This document shows positions 1 through 8,957 of a stretch of DNA of 32,615 nucleotides, one piece after another. Location of the stretch: contig DEBN01000033.1 in the NCBI GenBank assembly GCA_002348825.1, positions 1 through 32,615 on the forward strand, read 5' to 3'. The position numbers were made by a program, and so were the translations under genes. The number at the start of each line of letters is the position of its first letter. The stretch's first letter is position 1. Source of the DNA: Gammaproteobacteria bacterium UBA2955 (GTDB taxonomy: Bacteria; Pseudomonadota; Gammaproteobacteria; Pseudomonadales; Azotimanducaceae). The notes below the pieces were generated by a model, which saw nothing but the letters and a program-made list of their open reading frames with translations, made no database searches and was not told the origin of the DNA.

Positions 1-63
1 AAAAAGGCCTTGAGGACAGTGCCTGCGAAAAGGCTGCAGCGCACCTATGTCCCCAAGGCATGA
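1..63 (+). CDS. Possible C-terminal tail of an upstream gene (partial)
   Basis: Frame 1 is open from the first base to a TGA at 61-63. It encodes about 20 residues rich in Lys and Arg, ending VPKA. It may be the end of a gene starting left of the window, but it is too short to identify and an open frame of this length can occur by chance. Confidence 0.25.
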   Translation, partial: KKALRTVPAKRLQRTYVPKA

Positions 64-171
64 TTTCCATCGACTCGCAAGGTAAAAACTTTAGTATTAC
101 GACACTCCATTCGACCACCAGAGCATGACCGAGTTGGCAGTGCACAAGTTTTAACCAGCACGGAGGCCGCT

Positions 172-1329
172 ATGAGCAGCACCGAACAGCATCGCGGCAC
201 TTACAACGTCGCCGGAAGCGACATTTCCGTGGACTTTATCGCTGCGCCATCCGCGACTGCGCCGCGCAATGGTGCCGGATTCCACCCCTGCCAGGGCTTG
301 TTTTTCTATCCCAGTGACCGGCCAGTGCATACGGCGTTTATTGCAGCACACTACAACGTCGACTTTAGCGAACACTATCTGGCGCCGCTGATGGCTGCGC
401 GCGGCTACGGCTTTCTGGGATGGAATACGCGCTTTCGCGGCAACGAGGGCTTCTTCTTGCTGGAACATGCACTTATCGATCTGGGCGTAGGTGTGCGTTG
501 GTTAAAAGAAGCCGCTGGCATCGACAATGTTGTCATTCTCGGTAACTCGGGGGGTGGCTCGTTAATGGCGGCTTATCAATCTCAAGCCAAGGGTGTGACG
601 ATGCATGCCACACCCGGGTTAAAGCTCCCCCAAGCACTCGACGAACTGCAAGCTGCCGAATTTTATATTTCGCTGTGCGCACATCAAGGCCGGCCCGAGG
701 TGATCACCGATTGGTTCGACCCAGCCATCACCGATGAAGCAGATCCAATGAGCGTCAATCCAGCTTTGGATATGTATAACCCCGTTAACGGCCCCAGCTA
801 CTCGGATACCTTTATCCAGCGCTACCGCCATGCACAGACATCGCGCAATCACAGTATTACCGACTGGTGCCATAGCGAACTGCACCGAATCGAGGCCTTG
901 GGCCACCGCGATCGAGCGTTCAACGTCTACCGCACTTGGGCCGATCTGCGGTTACTCGACGGCTCTATCGACCCGTCTGCACGCACCATTGGGCGTTGCT
1001 ACGCTGGTGACCCCAAAACCGCCAATTACAGCCCCCGCGGCATTGGCCTGACCAACACCTTACGCACCTGGCTGTCGATGTGGAGCTTGCGGGATTCATG
1101 CTGCCGCGGCGCCGAACACCTAGCGCGCATAACCGAGCCGGCATTGGTGATTCAAAGTGATGCGGATACGGGTGTTTTTCCCAGCGACGCCCAAACGATA
1201 CTTCAACAGTTAGCGTCCAGTGACAAAGAGCTGCATATGATTAGCGGCGATCACTACTTGCAGGAACCCAGCGACGCAAGAACCGGCGTGGCGGATCTGA
1301 TTCACAATTGGCTACAGCAGCGACTATAA
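172..1329 (+). CDS. Alpha/beta hydrolase (esterase/lipase-like), 385 aa
   Basis: This is a predicted cytoplasmic hydrolase of the alpha/beta-hydrolase fold. The nucleophile elbow is GNSGG, with Ser126. A likely acid lies in the QSDADTGVFP stretch and the catalytic His in GDHYL near the C-terminus, which is the normal order for the fold. No signal peptide is visible. The ATG has a strong ribosome binding site (GGAGG about 6 bases upstream), which fixes the start. The gene converges on the VOC gene at 1324-1911 and the two reading frames overlap by 6 bases, so there is no room for a terminator between them. The substrate is unknown; the surroundings suggest an ester or C-C bond in a catabolic intermediate. 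Confidence 0.85.
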   Translation: MSSTEQHRGTYNVAGSDISVDFIAAPSATAPRNGAGFHPCQGLFFYPSDRPVHTAFIAAHYNVDFSEHYLAPLMAARGYGFLGWNTRFRGNEGFFLLEHALIDLGVGVRWLKEAAGIDNVVILGNSGGGSLMAAYQSQAKGVTMHATPGLKLPQALDELQAAEFYISLCAHQGRPEVITDWFDPAITDEADPMSVNPALDMYNPVNGPSYSDTFIQRYRHAQTSRNHSITDWCHSELHRIEALGHRDRAFNVYRTWADLRLLDGSIDPSARTIGRCYAGDPKTANYSPRGIGLTNTLRTWLSMWSLRDSCCRGAEHLARITEPALVIQSDADTGVFPSDAQTILQQLASSDKELHMISGDHYLQEPSDARTGVADLIHNWLQQRL

Positions 1330-1911
1330 ACCGCTGATGGATTGGCCATTCGCCTTAATACCATGTTCATTGACGGGGGAGTCGGCGTGTTCGATTCCCG
1401 GCTGCAAGGTGGCACAGAACTCCAACATCACGCCGTCCGGGTCTAAAAAGTAGAACGATCGAATCCAGGTTTTTTCCGAGGCTTCGGCGCTGGTGTGCGA
1501 CTCTCCTCCAGTGACCACGTCGTTGTGATTGACCACTGGCGTACAGTCCACGCCTTTCCCCACAAGCTGCTCGCGGTAGTCGTCTATTTGCTCTGGCGCA
1601 ACGTTAAACGCCACGTGATTCATAGAACCATGCGCCGAGCTAATATTACCCGCGCGACTGCCAACAATGTTTTTAACGGAGGCGACACCGGGCTGTGCAG
1701 GCTCCGCGTCGTTAAACCAAAAGAATGCGAGTTCGGAGCCATTGCCCATATCAAAAAAGAAGTGTTGGCCATACCCGTCTAAATCAAAGCCCTTAGTCAG
1801 GCGCAGCCCGAGGGTGTTGGTATAGAAATCCACTGTGCGCGCCATGTCCTTGCACACCAAAGCGAGGTGATGAACACCGTTGAGTTTTATCGGTGACGAT
1901 GCCGTTGCCAT
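1324..1911 (-). CDS. VOC superfamily protein (glyoxalase/extradiol dioxygenase fold), 195 aa
   Basis: The vicinal-oxygen-chelate fold is shown by paired beta-alpha-beta-beta-beta modules. The metal-ligand positions are filled: His in GVHHLALV, His in MNHVAFNV and Glu in VMLEFCAT. It is therefore probably a metal-dependent isomerase, lyase or ring-cleavage dioxygenase. The frame is open further upstream, but the ATG at 1911 is chosen because a GGGAGG ribosome binding site sits just before it and the upstream residues do not look like the fold. This is one of three VOC genes in the window and it probably acts in the same catabolic programme. The exact reaction cannot be assigned from sequence. 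Confidence 0.85.
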   Translation of the reverse strand: MATASSPIKLNGVHHLALVCKDMARTVDFYTNTLGLRLTKGFDLDGYGQHFFFDMGNGSELAFFWFNDAEPAQPGVASVKNIVGSRAGNISSAHGSMNHVAFNVAPEQIDDYREQLVGKGVDCTPVVNHNDVVTGGESHTSAEASEKTWIRSFYFLDPDGVMLEFCATLQPGIEHADSPVNEHGIKANGQSISGL

Positions 1912-1984
1912 CCTAACCTCCCGCGGATGCACTGAGTTACGCGGTTGTTTTGGCAGAGTTTTCAGGGAATAGCAACCAACGCTG

Positions 1985-2569
1985 TCATGCCAACAAGACG
2001 GCCCACAACACAACCGCCACGGTGAGCACAGCCAAACCGCGATTTAGTACCTTGCTGGCGCCCAATGCGCGTCGCAACGCCGTCCCGGCCAAGCACCAGG
2101 CGCTGTGAAAAACCAGCTGCGCGAGCGCAAAACTCAACGGGATCAAAAGATATCGCTCAGCAACAGTGGGGTTGACCGGCATGAACTCGGAGAACGCAAG
2201 CACGACCATCACCCAGGTTTTCGGACTGAGCGGATGTACCAACAGACCGTCACGGAACCCCAAGGTATGAACTCGCTGCTGATGCACTAAGTGCGCATTC
2301 CAGCCACGAAACGCGAGCCAACTCATATACGCAGCACTCAATACGGCAAAGACTTTGGCCATCTCGGGGTATTGTTGAACAATGGTTGTCAGCCCCAGCG
2401 CCATAGCGAAATTCAGCAGCAATTTGCCGCTGATCAGACCCATATTAAATGGCGCGCTGCGCCAAAAACCGTGCTGCGCGCCCGAGGTCATGATTAACAG
2501 GTTCGCCGGACCGGGCGTACTCACCATAAGCACGATGAAAGCCCAAAGCGGCCAATAACTGTCAAACAC
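1985..2569 (-). CDS. LysE/RhtB family exporter, 194 aa
   Basis: This is an inner-membrane efflux protein of the LysE/RhtB (amino acid and small metabolite exporter) family. The family signature STPGPANLL follows the first membrane helix, and about five or six hydrophobic segments span the rest. A GTG at 2569 places this motif at residues 17-25, as usual for the family; a TTG at 2605 would add 12 residues. The gene is divergent from the GST-like gene at 2700, and the shared region carries a Fur-box-like palindrome. It might export a product or a toxic intermediate of the neighbouring pathway; this is inference. Confidence 0.85.
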   Translation of the reverse strand: MFDSYWPLWAFIVLMVSTPGPANLLIMTSGAQHGFWRSAPFNMGLISGKLLLNFAMALGLTTIVQQYPEMAKVFAVLSAAYMSWLAFRGWNAHLVHQQRVHTLGFRDGLLVHPLSPKTWVMVVLAFSEFMPVNPTVAERYLLIPLSFALAQLVFHSAWCLAGTALRRALGASKVLNRGLAVLTVAVVLWAVLLA

Positions 2570-2634
2570 GGTCGAATGACTCGGTATACTGCTCGCCCAC
2601 CGCAACTCGCGCCGCTGGCTCGACGTCGGCTAAA

Positions 2635-2653
2635 ATAATGTTCGTCATTATTT
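2635..2653. promoter_or_regulatory. Fur-box-like palindrome (site A)
   Basis: The site is AATAATG-TTCGT-CATTATT, a perfect 7-bp inverted repeat around 5 bases. It agrees with the 19-bp Fur consensus GATAATGATAATCATTATC at 14 of 19 positions by eye. It lies 47 bases before the GST-like start in the divergent LysE/GST region. A weak promoter (TCGTCA, 17 bases, TATCTA at 2665-2670) would have its -35 inside the palindrome, fitting repression. Nearly the same 17 bases recur at 7364-7380. Confidence 0.6.
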
Positions 2654-2699
2654 TTTGCTTGTGGTATCTACATACGCAGATTTAATGAGGAGAGCCTTC

Positions 2700-3731
2700 A
2701 TGCAAATTCCAGAACCCGTTCAATTTAAAGGCGCCCCGGGCTCACCTTATACGCGCAAGATGCTCGCGTATTTGCGTTTTCGTCACATTCGCTACCAACT
2801 GCTCGTTGGCGATCAAACAACGGGCCACAACTTACCGGAACCCAAGGTTAACCTATTGCCAACCTTCTTTCTGCCCGACGAAGACAACAGCCTTCAGGCG
2901 GTCGTAGATTCAACCCCGCTTATTCGTCGCTTCGAGGCGGACTTCGAACAACGCCGAAGCATACCCGAAGAACCGGTGCTGGCGTTTCTCAATTACCTGA
3001 TCGAAGACTATGCCGACGAGTGGCTAACCAAAGCCATGTTCCACTACCGCTGGTATTACCAAGCCGACATCGATATGGCCGGCACCATCCTGCCACGCTG
3101 GACCGCTATCCAAGCACCAGAAGCGGAACTGCAACAGCGCCGCGCCTATGTCGCCGATCGGCAAATTTCACGGCTGTATGTCGTGGGCTCTAACGACATC
3201 ACGGCGCCGGTTATCGAGGCGAGCTACAAACGTTTTTTACACATATTTGATCGCATGCTGCAGCGCCACCGTTTCGTCTTTGGTGCACGCCCTTCCTCCG
3301 CCGATTTCGGCATCTATGCGCAACTGACGCAGCTGGCGAAATTCGACCCCACACCAGCAGCGATCTGCATGGAGGAAGCACCGCGCATTCATGCATGGAC
3401 CGATCTAGTCGATGACCTAAGCGGCAATTCCGCGGCCGACGACGACTGGATCAGTTTACAAGACAGCGCCGATCACCTTAAAGAACTGCTTAGCGAAATA
3501 GGTCGGGTATACGCGCCTGCGCTGCTGGCAAACGCTGAGGCCCTGCAAGCAGGCGAGGACACCATGACGACGACCATTGACGGTCAGCCTTGGGAACAGC
3601 CGACATTCCCTTATCAAGCTAAGTGTTTACAATGGATTAATGAGGAGTACCAGCGGCTAGGCAATAACGGCCAAGGCCAAGTGGATGCACTATTTGAGGG
3701 TACCGGTTGCGAGACCATGATCGTTAGATAG
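2700..3731 (+). CDS. Glutathione S-transferase-like protein with long C-terminal domain, 343 aa
   Basis: The N-terminal 85 residues form a thioredoxin-like GST domain (GAPGSPYTRKMLAYLRFR, then a VVDSTPLIRR stretch matching the glutathione gamma-glutamyl contact region). A helical C-terminal region follows (FGARPSSADFGIYAQLTQL is typical of GST helices). At 343 residues it is longer than the usual 200-230. The ATG at 2700 is chosen over upstream codons because a strong AATGAGGAGAG ribosome binding site precedes it. It is the first gene of an operon with the dioxygenase 46 bases downstream and a membrane protein. It may act as a lyase, isomerase or dehalogenase-type GST on a pathway intermediate; the true role is unknown. 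Confidence 0.85.
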   Translation: MQIPEPVQFKGAPGSPYTRKMLAYLRFRHIRYQLLVGDQTTGHNLPEPKVNLLPTFFLPDEDNSLQAVVDSTPLIRRFEADFEQRRSIPEEPVLAFLNYLIEDYADEWLTKAMFHYRWYYQADIDMAGTILPRWTAIQAPEAELQQRRAYVADRQISRLYVVGSNDITAPVIEASYKRFLHIFDRMLQRHRFVFGARPSSADFGIYAQLTQLAKFDPTPAAICMEEAPRIHAWTDLVDDLSGNSAADDDWISLQDSADHLKELLSEIGRVYAPALLANAEALQAGEDTMTTTIDGQPWEQPTFPYQAKCLQWINEEYQRLGNNGQGQVDALFEGTGCETMIVR

Positions 3732-3777
3732 ACCCGGCCGCGCAGCTTTTTTGTGGAACGGACTTTGGGGAACCGCC

Positions 3778-4632
3778 ATGATGCAGATCACACCCAGCGG
3801 CGAAGCTTGCGGCGCGACAATCCACGGCGTGGATCTGTCCCAGCACTTGGACTCTGCAACTATTGCGCAGATCCGGCGAGCTTGGTTAGAACACCACGTG
3901 CTGGCATTTCCGGATCAGAAACTCTCGGACCCAGATCTAGTGCGCATCACCCAGTACTTTGGCGGATTAGGTGACGACCCTTATTTTGTGCCCATCGGTG
4001 ACGATAATCCGGTGGTCGCTCTGAGCCGCCGTGCCGACGAGCAAGCACCGGTATTCGCGGAGAGTTGGCACAGCGACTGGAGTTTTAAGGAACACCCCCC
4101 TATTGGCACCTGCTTGTACAGTCTAGTCGTACCGCCCGTTGGCGGCGATACCAGCTTCGCCAACCAGCAACTCGCCGTTGCAATGATGCCGAGCCAACTG
4201 CGCGCGCGTTTAAGCGGGAAAATCGCCTTGCATTCAGCCGCGGCCGCCTATGGACCTGACGGCACCTATGGCGATAAAGATCAAGGTTCGGATCGGACTA
4301 TGCAGATTCTGTATTCCGAAGACGCGCTAAATACCGAACGCCATGCCATCCTAAATGTGCATCCGGAAAACGGTGAGGAAACCTTGTTTAGCACCGTAGG
4401 CTACATTTGCGCGATTGAAGGCATGCCTCAAGATGAGGCTCAGCAGCTCATTTTTGACCTTTACGCGTGGCAAACCCGTGAGGAGTTTCAGTACACCCAC
4501 AAATGGCAGCCTAACATGTTTGTGATGTGGGATAACCGCTCGGTACTGCATAAAGCCAATGGCGGTTATGACGGTTACGCACGAGAGCTACATCGCACCA
4601 CAATCGCTGGAGACGCGCAGCTGAGCTTGTAA
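3778..4632 (+). CDS. TauD/TfdA family Fe(II)/2-oxoglutarate dioxygenase, 284 aa
   Basis: This is a cytoplasmic non-heme iron enzyme that uses O2 and 2-oxoglutarate to hydroxylate or cleave a substrate. The facial triad is visible: His98 and Asp100 in WHSDW and His258 in WDNRSVLHKA. The 2-oxoglutarate-binding Arg is Arg273 in ELHRTTI. The length fits the family. Two ATG codons (3778 and 3781) follow a GGGGA-type ribosome binding site; the first is given. It sits between a GST-like gene and a membrane protein gene, so no sulfonate transporter is linked and taurine is not an obvious substrate. A chloro- or aryloxy-acid or a terpenoid-like substrate is equally possible. Confidence 0.92.
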   Translation: MMQITPSGEACGATIHGVDLSQHLDSATIAQIRRAWLEHHVLAFPDQKLSDPDLVRITQYFGGLGDDPYFVPIGDDNPVVALSRRADEQAPVFAESWHSDWSFKEHPPIGTCLYSLVVPPVGGDTSFANQQLAVAMMPSQLRARLSGKIALHSAAAAYGPDGTYGDKDQGSDRTMQILYSEDALNTERHAILNVHPENGEETLFSTVGYICAIEGMPQDEAQQLIFDLYAWQTREEFQYTHKWQPNMFVMWDNRSVLHKANGGYDGYARELHRTTIAGDAQLSL

Positions 4633-4652
4633 CGAATATCGGGGCACCGGCG

Positions 4653-5624
4653 ATGAAAGCATGGACGCTGTATTTAGTTTTCCCCGGCCGCTACGGCCCT
4701 TTGGCCTCCGGCGCGGCAATGCTGACAATGTGGATTCTGATCCAGCTCTGGTTAGTCGGGGAGCTTTTTTGGGCCTCCACCGGTTTGTTTTTTGCAGCGG
4801 CGCTCGCTTACCTACCAGCCGTACACGCGCATATTTTCAATCTAACCCGCGCTGCGGTGGTAGAACTCTCTGGGGAGCTTGCATTGAGCCCTGCGCAGCA
4901 GTCTGCAGCCCTCGACCGCGTGCAGCATCCTGGATGGCGATACCAAATCATTTTTGCATTGATCGGCACCTGTGCGGCAGTCATGCACATCGAATATATG
5001 GGTTTAATCACTCAACTCCCGGACGGCTCGATGGACCTGTCGTCCAACATGATCAAAGTGAACATAGCGGGTACATTGCTGTCGTGGGTCACCATGACCA
5101 CGGTGATCGCTAATTTGGTTCGCAGCAATTCGGTGCTTGGTGATCTGGCCAAATACTTCAAGCAGGTTGATCTGTTTCGCAAGCAACCTTGGCAACCGCT
5201 GGCGCGGGTGGCGATAGCGTCAACGCTGGCCCTGATCGGCACCAACGCGCTGTTCCCACTGTTGTTCATCGATAGCGGCACGTCTTCGGCAGTTAAAATA
5301 CTGCCAGGAATGATGCTGACGGCGCCAGCAATCATCGCCATGGTCATGTTGCCCTTATCATCTGCGCATAAACTAATCGTGGCACACAAGACCCAGCGTC
5401 TCGAAGCAATCGACCACGCCCTGCGCCGCCTGACAAATCCCAAATCCATGGTGGATATGCAAGGCTTAAATACACTGCTCGCACAACGCAGTCACCTCGA
5501 GAAAGTCTCGACCTGGCCGCTGAATCTCGACAACGTCGGACGACTACTGTTCTACCTGTTCATTCCACCTCTGACCTGGGTCGGCGCTGCATTGATCGAA
5601 CGTTTAGTGGACGGCTTCGTTTAA
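4653..5624 (+). CDS. Multi-pass inner-membrane protein of unknown function, 323 aa
   Basis: I do not recognise this family. The protein has hydrophobic segments near residues 18-38, 42-60, 96-115, 132-155, 185-205, 215-240 and 293-315, so about six or seven membrane helices. Polar stretches between them include a conserved-looking LARxxQP-type loop near 170-185 and a charged region near 240-285. It shows no clear transporter signature and no enzymatic domain. The ATG lies 20 bases after the dioxygenase stop, so it is probably co-transcribed with the GST-like and TauD-type genes. It could be a sensor membrane domain or an uptake component; neither can be shown. Confidence 0.75.
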   Translation: MKAWTLYLVFPGRYGPLASGAAMLTMWILIQLWLVGELFWASTGLFFAAALAYLPAVHAHIFNLTRAAVVELSGELALSPAQQSAALDRVQHPGWRYQIIFALIGTCAAVMHIEYMGLITQLPDGSMDLSSNMIKVNIAGTLLSWVTMTTVIANLVRSNSVLGDLAKYFKQVDLFRKQPWQPLARVAIASTLALIGTNALFPLLFIDSGTSSAVKILPGMMLTAPAIIAMVMLPLSSAHKLIVAHKTQRLEAIDHALRRLTNPKSMVDMQGLNTLLAQRSHLEKVSTWPLNLDNVGRLLFYLFIPPLTWVGAALIERLVDGFV

Positions 5625-5656
5625 CAGCCAACACTCACAATAGGCCGATTAAGGAC

Positions 5657-7315
5657 TTAGTTTGGCCAGTAGATGTATTCGTCGCCCGGCTCGTAAGCCT
5701 GGCCGCCGTGTTTGTCGATCAATTGCGCGCTGTCATAAATCGTCGGCCACATGGGTTCAGCTTGCTCTGAATTGTGCAAATCTAACAGATTATTTAACTG
5801 CTCTAATCTGGTCGGTTCGGCGCCGGCTAAATTATTTTGCTCAGTGGGATCCACGTTGAGATCAAATAACCAATACACCGGCTCGGGCTGATTGGCGCGA
5901 ATCAACTTCCAGCCCTGATGCTGCACGGATTGCTGATGGCCCTCGCGCCAGAATAACGTCTCGTGAGGTACGCCTTCTGCCTCGCCAGTGATGTAGGGCA
6001 ATAGATTCACACCATCCAACTTTCGCTCTGTAGGTACCTGCGCGCCAGCGGCGGCGGCGATGGTATGAAATAGGTCGATATGATGTACCGGCGCCTGCAG
6101 TGACGAGCCCGGCTGAATTTGCGCAGGCCACTTGGCCATGAACGGCACATGGGTACCGCCTTCGAAGTGAGTCAACTTCCAGCCGCGAAAAGGTTTATTC
6201 ACATCGGGCAATTGAATATAGCTGGCGCCGCCGTTATCGCTGGTCAAAATAATCAGCGTGTTGTCGCTAAGCCCAAGCTCGTCAAGCTTCGCCACAACTT
6301 GCCCAACGCTGCGATCTACCGAGCGGATCATTGCGGAATAGACACGCAGATGGTGGTCTTCGATATGCGCGAGCGCCGCATAATCTTCTCGAGTCGCCTG
6401 CAGCGGATTGTGAATACCCCAGTGCGACAGGAACAGAAAAAAAGGCCGATGCTGATTGCTGTCAATCACCTTAAGGGCCTCATCCGTGTAGTAGTCGGTT
6501 AGATAACCGTCGGGTTGAAACGGTTCACCGCCGTTGAATTGCGCCGCGTATTCGGCCGACGCCCAAACCATCCGTTCAATGCCTTCTTCGGGGCGCTTGG
6601 CATTTACTACACCCGGGTCGTCTTCCGGCAGATAGAGCATCCCCTTCATGTAGAGGCTGTCATCAAAACCCTGATCTTCCGGTCGCATACCACTGACGGC
6701 ACCGAGATGCCATTTACCAATGTGCGCAGTGTAGTAGCCCGCTTCCTGCAGCACTTCGGCGACCGTGACTTCTTCGGTGGGCATACCCAGTTCTGCCATA
6801 TCAGGCAATGTATCTAACGCTTGAAGGTCCATATGGGGCGGTAACGGCGAGGGATCAAGATCCTGCATCCACTGGAAAATCGTCGCGCCGACCCGTGGAA
6901 ATGGCGTAAATTCGAAACCGAAGCGCGTCGAGTAACGGCCGGTCATAATGCTCGCTCGAGACGGCGCACAAACGGCATTCGCCGCATAACCATTAGTGAA
7001 CGTCACGCCCTGTTGTGCCAGACCGTCAATGTTAGGCGTCATAACCGAACCGTCACCGGCGCCACCGTTATACAGTGACACGTCGTTAAAACCCATGTCG
7101 TCCATCAGAATGAGAACCACATTGGGCGGTCGCTGATCGGCCGACTGTACGGGGTCTGCTGGGCCCTGTGGCCACTGGGTTGGAACGTTAGGCCCCACGG
7201 GAGAAAACACTTCCCGCGCTAGGGGCACCCCAATAAGCAACAGGTCGAGTCGGTACTGCCAAGCTGACACAGCCGCTAAGGCTAGAGCCACCGCGGCCAA
7301 CAATAATTTTTTCAC
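5657..7315 (-). CDS. Type I sulfatase, exported or membrane-anchored
   Basis: This enzyme hydrolyses sulfate esters with a formylglycine made from the Cys of CAPSRASIMTGR. The metal site is seen in LILMDDMGF and SDNGG, and the C-terminal DPTEQNNLA block is typical. The N-terminus VKKLLLAAVALALAAVSAW is a signal peptide or anchor, so the enzyme acts outside the cytoplasm. The frame extends to an ATG at 7357, but that ATG has no ribosome binding site and lies 6 bases from a Fur-like operator. The GTG at 7315 (GAGGG just upstream) or at 7324 is therefore preferred; this choice is uncertain. No sulfatase-maturing enzyme gene is present in the window. Confidence 0.92.
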   Translation of the reverse strand: MKKLLLAAVALALAAVSAWQYRLDLLLIGVPLAREVFSPVGPNVPTQWPQGPADPVQSADQRPPNVVLILMDDMGFNDVSLYNGGAGDGSVMTPNIDGLAQQGVTFTNGYAANAVCAPSRASIMTGRYSTRFGFEFTPFPRVGATIFQWMQDLDPSPLPPHMDLQALDTLPDMAELGMPTEEVTVAEVLQEAGYYTAHIGKWHLGAVSGMRPEDQGFDDSLYMKGMLYLPEDDPGVVNAKRPEEGIERMVWASAEYAAQFNGGEPFQPDGYLTDYYTDEALKVIDSNQHRPFFLFLSHWGIHNPLQATREDYAALAHIEDHHLRVYSAMIRSVDRSVGQVVAKLDELGLSDNTLIILTSDNGGASYIQLPDVNKPFRGWKLTHFEGGTHVPFMAKWPAQIQPGSSLQAPVHHIDLFHTIAAAAGAQVPTERKLDGVNLLPYITGEAEGVPHETLFWREGHQQSVQHQGWKLIRANQPEPVYWLFDLNVDPTEQNNLAGAEPTRLEQLNNLLDLHNSEQAEPMWPTIYDSAQLIDKHGGQAYEPGDEYIYWPN

Positions 7316-7350
7316 TTCCCTCACCGCCCCCGAATTTAACGCGCAAAACC

Positions 7351-7379
7351 ATGACATAGTTACTAATGATTGTCATTAT
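7351..7379 (+). promoter_or_regulatory. Candidate promoter for the tandem DsbA-like gene
   Basis: A -35 like ATGACA (7351-7356) and a -10 like CATTAT (7374-7379) are separated by 17 bases, matching the sigma-70 consensus at 5 of 6 and 4 of 6 positions. The Fur-like palindrome at 7363-7381 covers the -10. Transcription would start near 7386, which fits translation from 7413 rather than 7392. Confidence 0.35.
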
Positions 7380-7381
7380 TG
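7363..7381. promoter_or_regulatory. Fur-box-like palindrome (site B)
   Basis: The site is ACTAATG-ATTGT-CATTATT. Its core at 7364-7380 is identical to site A at 15 of 17 bases, and it matches the Fur consensus at 14 of 19 by eye. It lies in the short divergent region between the sulfatase and the tandem DsbA-like gene, so it could control both. Confidence 0.6.
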
Positions 7382-7412
7382 GCAGTCTTTCATGCAACCC
7401 AAGGGCTCTGCC

Positions 7413-8714
7413 ATGCAACTGCAAACCCGCATCCGCTCTGCCGCTGCCGGATTTCTGTCATCAAAGGCATTTGCAGATTTGCTCCGGCGTATCGCGCGAG
7501 GCAAGCGCGCGTTGACTGGAAAGCCGCCGACGGTTCACTACTTCCATCAGGTGAACGATCCTTACAGTCATTTAGCGGTGCAGAAGCTCGATGCATTGCG
7601 ACAGCAGTACACGCTGCCATTCATCGCTCATCTGGTCAGCGAATCTGCGGATGCTTTCAAAGGCAGCGCCGAACACTTCGCCCATTGGGCACAGCACGAT
7701 GCCTCGGCGATTGCCAGCGGCTACGCCACAACACTTAATATCGTCGGCACACCAACGGCCGAACAAATTCATATGGCCAACCTAAGACTCGGGGCGCTGA
7801 TCGACAACGACACGTTCGCCGCCGAAGCGACGGCGGTAGGAACCGAGTTATGGGAACATTCAATATCTTTGGACGCCGTCGAAGCTGCGCGCACCATAGA
7901 GACCCACAACGCCTTGGCGACAGGTAACGCACTGCGCAAGCAACTTGGCCACTATGCTGGCGCGATGTTCTATTTCGACGGCGAGTGGTATTGGGGTGTT
8001 GATCGCTTACACCTGCTAGAACGACGATTGATAGACGAGGGATATGCATCAGCCAAAGCGACCCCTACAGTACCGCCGCCTAGAGCGACGAACACCGCAG
8101 GCTTCAACGCCGAACAGATTACGCTGGAGTATTTCCCGTCGTTGCGTAGCCCTTATACCGCCGTGGGCCATCAACGGGTGCTGGCGTTGATCGAGCGCAG
8201 CGGCGTCAGCGTTAAACTACGGCCAGTTATGCCGATGCTCATGCGTGGCGTGCCCGCACCCCCAGCCAAACAGCGCTACATTATTACCGATGCCGCGCGA
8301 GAGGGCCGCTTCCACGGCGCGCCCCTTGGCCGAATTGTCGATCCATTCGGTGACCCTGTAAAAGCCGCATTTAATTTGTACGCGGGCGCTGAGGCACTGC
8401 ACCAAGGTATGGACTTCGTCACCGCCTACTTGTCCGCGGCATGGCAGCAGGGCATCGATATCGCCACCACTAAGGGTCTCCAGCAGGTCGCCCACAACGC
8501 GGGAATAGACTGGCAAGCCATGATCGACGCAGCTGCACAGACAGATTGGCAAACGCTGCTGGACGAGAACTTAAAAGCGCTGACCCACGCCAATCTGTGG
8601 GGAGTTCCAAGCTTTCGTGTAAGCGGCGGCGACAATCCAGAACCCTTCGCGTGCTGGGGCCAGGATCGAATATGGCGAGTCGAGGAGGAAATTGCCAAGC
8701 GAATCACTGAGTAG
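7413..8714 (+). CDS. Protein with two tandem DsbA/HCCA-isomerase-like domains, 433 aa
   Basis: Two copies of the 2-hydroxychromene-2-carboxylate isomerase/DsbA-like thioredoxin fold occur in one chain. The second domain (about 236-430) has SLRSPYTAVG, matching the family's S-P-Y active site, and a cis-proline in GVPSF (Pro399). The first domain (about 40-210) reads VNDPYSHLA and has GAMFYF where GVPSF should be, so both the Ser and the cis-Pro are lost. Single-domain members are about 200 residues. The ATG at 7413 follows AAGGG, while the in-frame ATG at 7392 has no ribosome binding site. It may be a glutathione-dependent isomerase with a structural first half. It is divergent from the sulfatase, with a Fur-like site between. 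Confidence 0.8.
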   Translation: MQLQTRIRSAAAGFLSSKAFADLLRRIARGKRALTGKPPTVHYFHQVNDPYSHLAVQKLDALRQQYTLPFIAHLVSESADAFKGSAEHFAHWAQHDASAIASGYATTLNIVGTPTAEQIHMANLRLGALIDNDTFAAEATAVGTELWEHSISLDAVEAARTIETHNALATGNALRKQLGHYAGAMFYFDGEWYWGVDRLHLLERRLIDEGYASAKATPTVPPPRATNTAGFNAEQITLEYFPSLRSPYTAVGHQRVLALIERSGVSVKLRPVMPMLMRGVPAPPAKQRYIITDAAREGRFHGAPLGRIVDPFGDPVKAAFNLYAGAEALHQGMDFVTAYLSAAWQQGIDIATTKGLQQVAHNAGIDWQAMIDAAAQTDWQTLLDENLKALTHANLWGVPSFRVSGGDNPEPFACWGQDRIWRVEEEIAKRITE

Positions 8715-8957
8715 GGTGGCCGAATCTGGCCAAGAAATAACTACTGATCAGCGCTCCTAAACGCGGTTTTAATCACACGGCAATACACATGAAGAGATGC
8801 TTGGGCAGTTCTCTCGGCCCTACGCCAACATCCGCATCTACGACGCAAAAATTGGGTTAAGCTCTTATCCCGACGCGCGCATTTTTTGGGTCGCCAATCG
8901 AGGGGAGCTGACAGACCGCGCGCCTACACTTCGACCACAACAAATCTCGAGCACATC

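Noticed and set aside
8716-8733. Terminator after the tandem DsbA-like gene (TGGCC-GAATCT-GGCCA)
   Set aside because: The stem is only 5 bp and no T-run follows.
8715-8957. Small gene in the space before the acyl-CoA ligase
   Set aside because: One 23-codon frame starts with ATG near 8789, but it has no ribosome binding site or recognisable motif.
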